Of a stretch of 5,117 nucleotides of DNA, positions 4,844 to 5,117 are shown in pieces (the stretch's first letter is position 1; each line of letters starts with the position of its first letter). The notes beneath the pieces were generated by a model that was given only the letters and a program-made list of their open reading frames with translations, was not told where the DNA came from and did no database searches. The stretch is taken from assembly GCA_025928435.1 (NCBI GenBank), contig JAICJM010000243.1:1-5117 (forward strand). The letters are read 5' to 3'. This stretch comes from Thermoleophilia bacterium (lineage in GTDB: Bacteria > Actinomycetota > Thermoleophilia > Gaiellales > JAICJC01). Made by a program: the position numbers and the translations under genes.

Positions 4844-5117
4844 CTACCGCGGGGCCGACGCGGCGAGCAGCTGCACGATCCGGTCCTGCAGACGGTGGGC
4901 GGCGAGGATGTTCATGCGCGGCCGGTTCATCACGATCGAGAACGCCAGGTGATGGCCGTTGCGGGCGGTGACGAACCCCGAGAGCGCGGAGGCGCCGCTC
5001 AGTGTGCCGGTCTTCGCGAGGGCGTTCCGGTACGCCGGTCCCGACCGCATGCGGTGGGCGAGGGTGCCGCTCACGCCGGCCACCGGCAGCGCGTGGCGGT
5101 AGAACCAGCCGTACGGC
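4844..5117 (-). CDS. D-Ala-D-Ala carboxypeptidase/PBP4 family, C-terminal part (gene runs off the right edge)
   Basis: The minus-strand frame is open from the right edge to a TAG at 4846-4844, giving the last 90 residues of a larger protein. The visible part contains LPVAGVSGTLAHRM followed by AKTGTLSGASALSGFV. The KTG triad motif of penicillin-binding proteins is encoded at 5014-5006. This pairing, and the short C-terminal tail after VMNRPRMN, are characteristic of peptidase family S13 (PBP4/DacB). These are extracytoplasmic serine enzymes that trim the terminal D-alanine of peptidoglycan stem peptides or cleave cross-links. The SxxK and SxN motifs and the signal peptide would lie outside the window. 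The GTG at 5083 is an internal valine, not the start. The gene converges on ligA with a 3-bp gap, leaving no room for a separate terminator. Confidence 0.88.
   Translation of the reverse strand, partial: PYGWFYRHALPVAGVSGTLAHRMRSGPAYRNALAKTGTLSGASALSGFVTARNGHHLAFSIVMNRPRMNILAAHRLQDRIVQLLAASAPR

Noticed and set aside
3559..4971. A 470-codon plus-strand open frame overlapping ligA and the carboxypeptidase end
   Set aside because: It is out of frame with ligA, extremely Arg/Gly/Ala-rich, and runs through two real stop regions. It has no protein-like features.
1..5117. CRISPR array, toxin-antitoxin pair, phage or defence island, or transposase gene
   Set aside because: No spaced direct repeats, no integrase or transposase motifs and no small gene pairs were seen. 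All sizeable coding stretches are explained by housekeeping or common accessory families.

Overview
The window is a GC-rich bacterial chromosomal segment, roughly 70% G+C by eye. Every gene has strong G/C third-position bias, which also leaves long spurious reading frames open on the opposite strands. Gene content and protein style (CxxC small protein, lipoprotein cupredoxin, GTG/TTG starts, a nearly leaderless gene) fit a high-GC actinobacterium. A Thermoleophilia-like lineage (Gaiellales/Solirubrobacterales) is my best guess, but this is an inference without any search.

Layout, left to right. Positions 1-124 hold the 5' end of a minus-strand gene for a small CxxC protein. A 246-bp divergent intergenic region (125-370) follows, with three short inverted repeats. 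Then comes surE (371-1153, +), whose stop codon overlaps the stop codon of a convergent VOC-family (glyoxalase/extradiol dioxygenase fold) gene (1150-1644, -). A 108-bp gap carries a striking nested palindrome (1680-1713) resembling REP-type elements. Beyond it lies a minus-strand lipoprotein cupredoxin gene (1753-2139). This diverges, across only about 40 bp, from a HAD-superfamily phosphatase gene (about 2181-2834, +). The HAD gene overlaps ligA (2828-4840, +), a complete NAD-dependent DNA ligase with all domains and catalytic residues. The window ends in the 3' end of a convergent D-Ala-D-Ala carboxypeptidase/PBP4-type gene (4844-5117, -).

The genes are mostly housekeeping: nucleotide phosphatase, phosphate-ester hydrolase, DNA ligase, peptidoglycan carboxypeptidase, and a secreted copper protein. 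The only clear operon-like unit is HAD-ligA, which looks translationally coupled. The genes are packed tightly: two convergent pairs have essentially no intergenic space. I see no defence system, CRISPR array, transposase gene, RNA gene or prophage. The items most worth a second look are the nested palindrome at 1680-1713 and the inverted repeats in the leader region at 125-370. I do not see a previously undescribed multi-gene system here.
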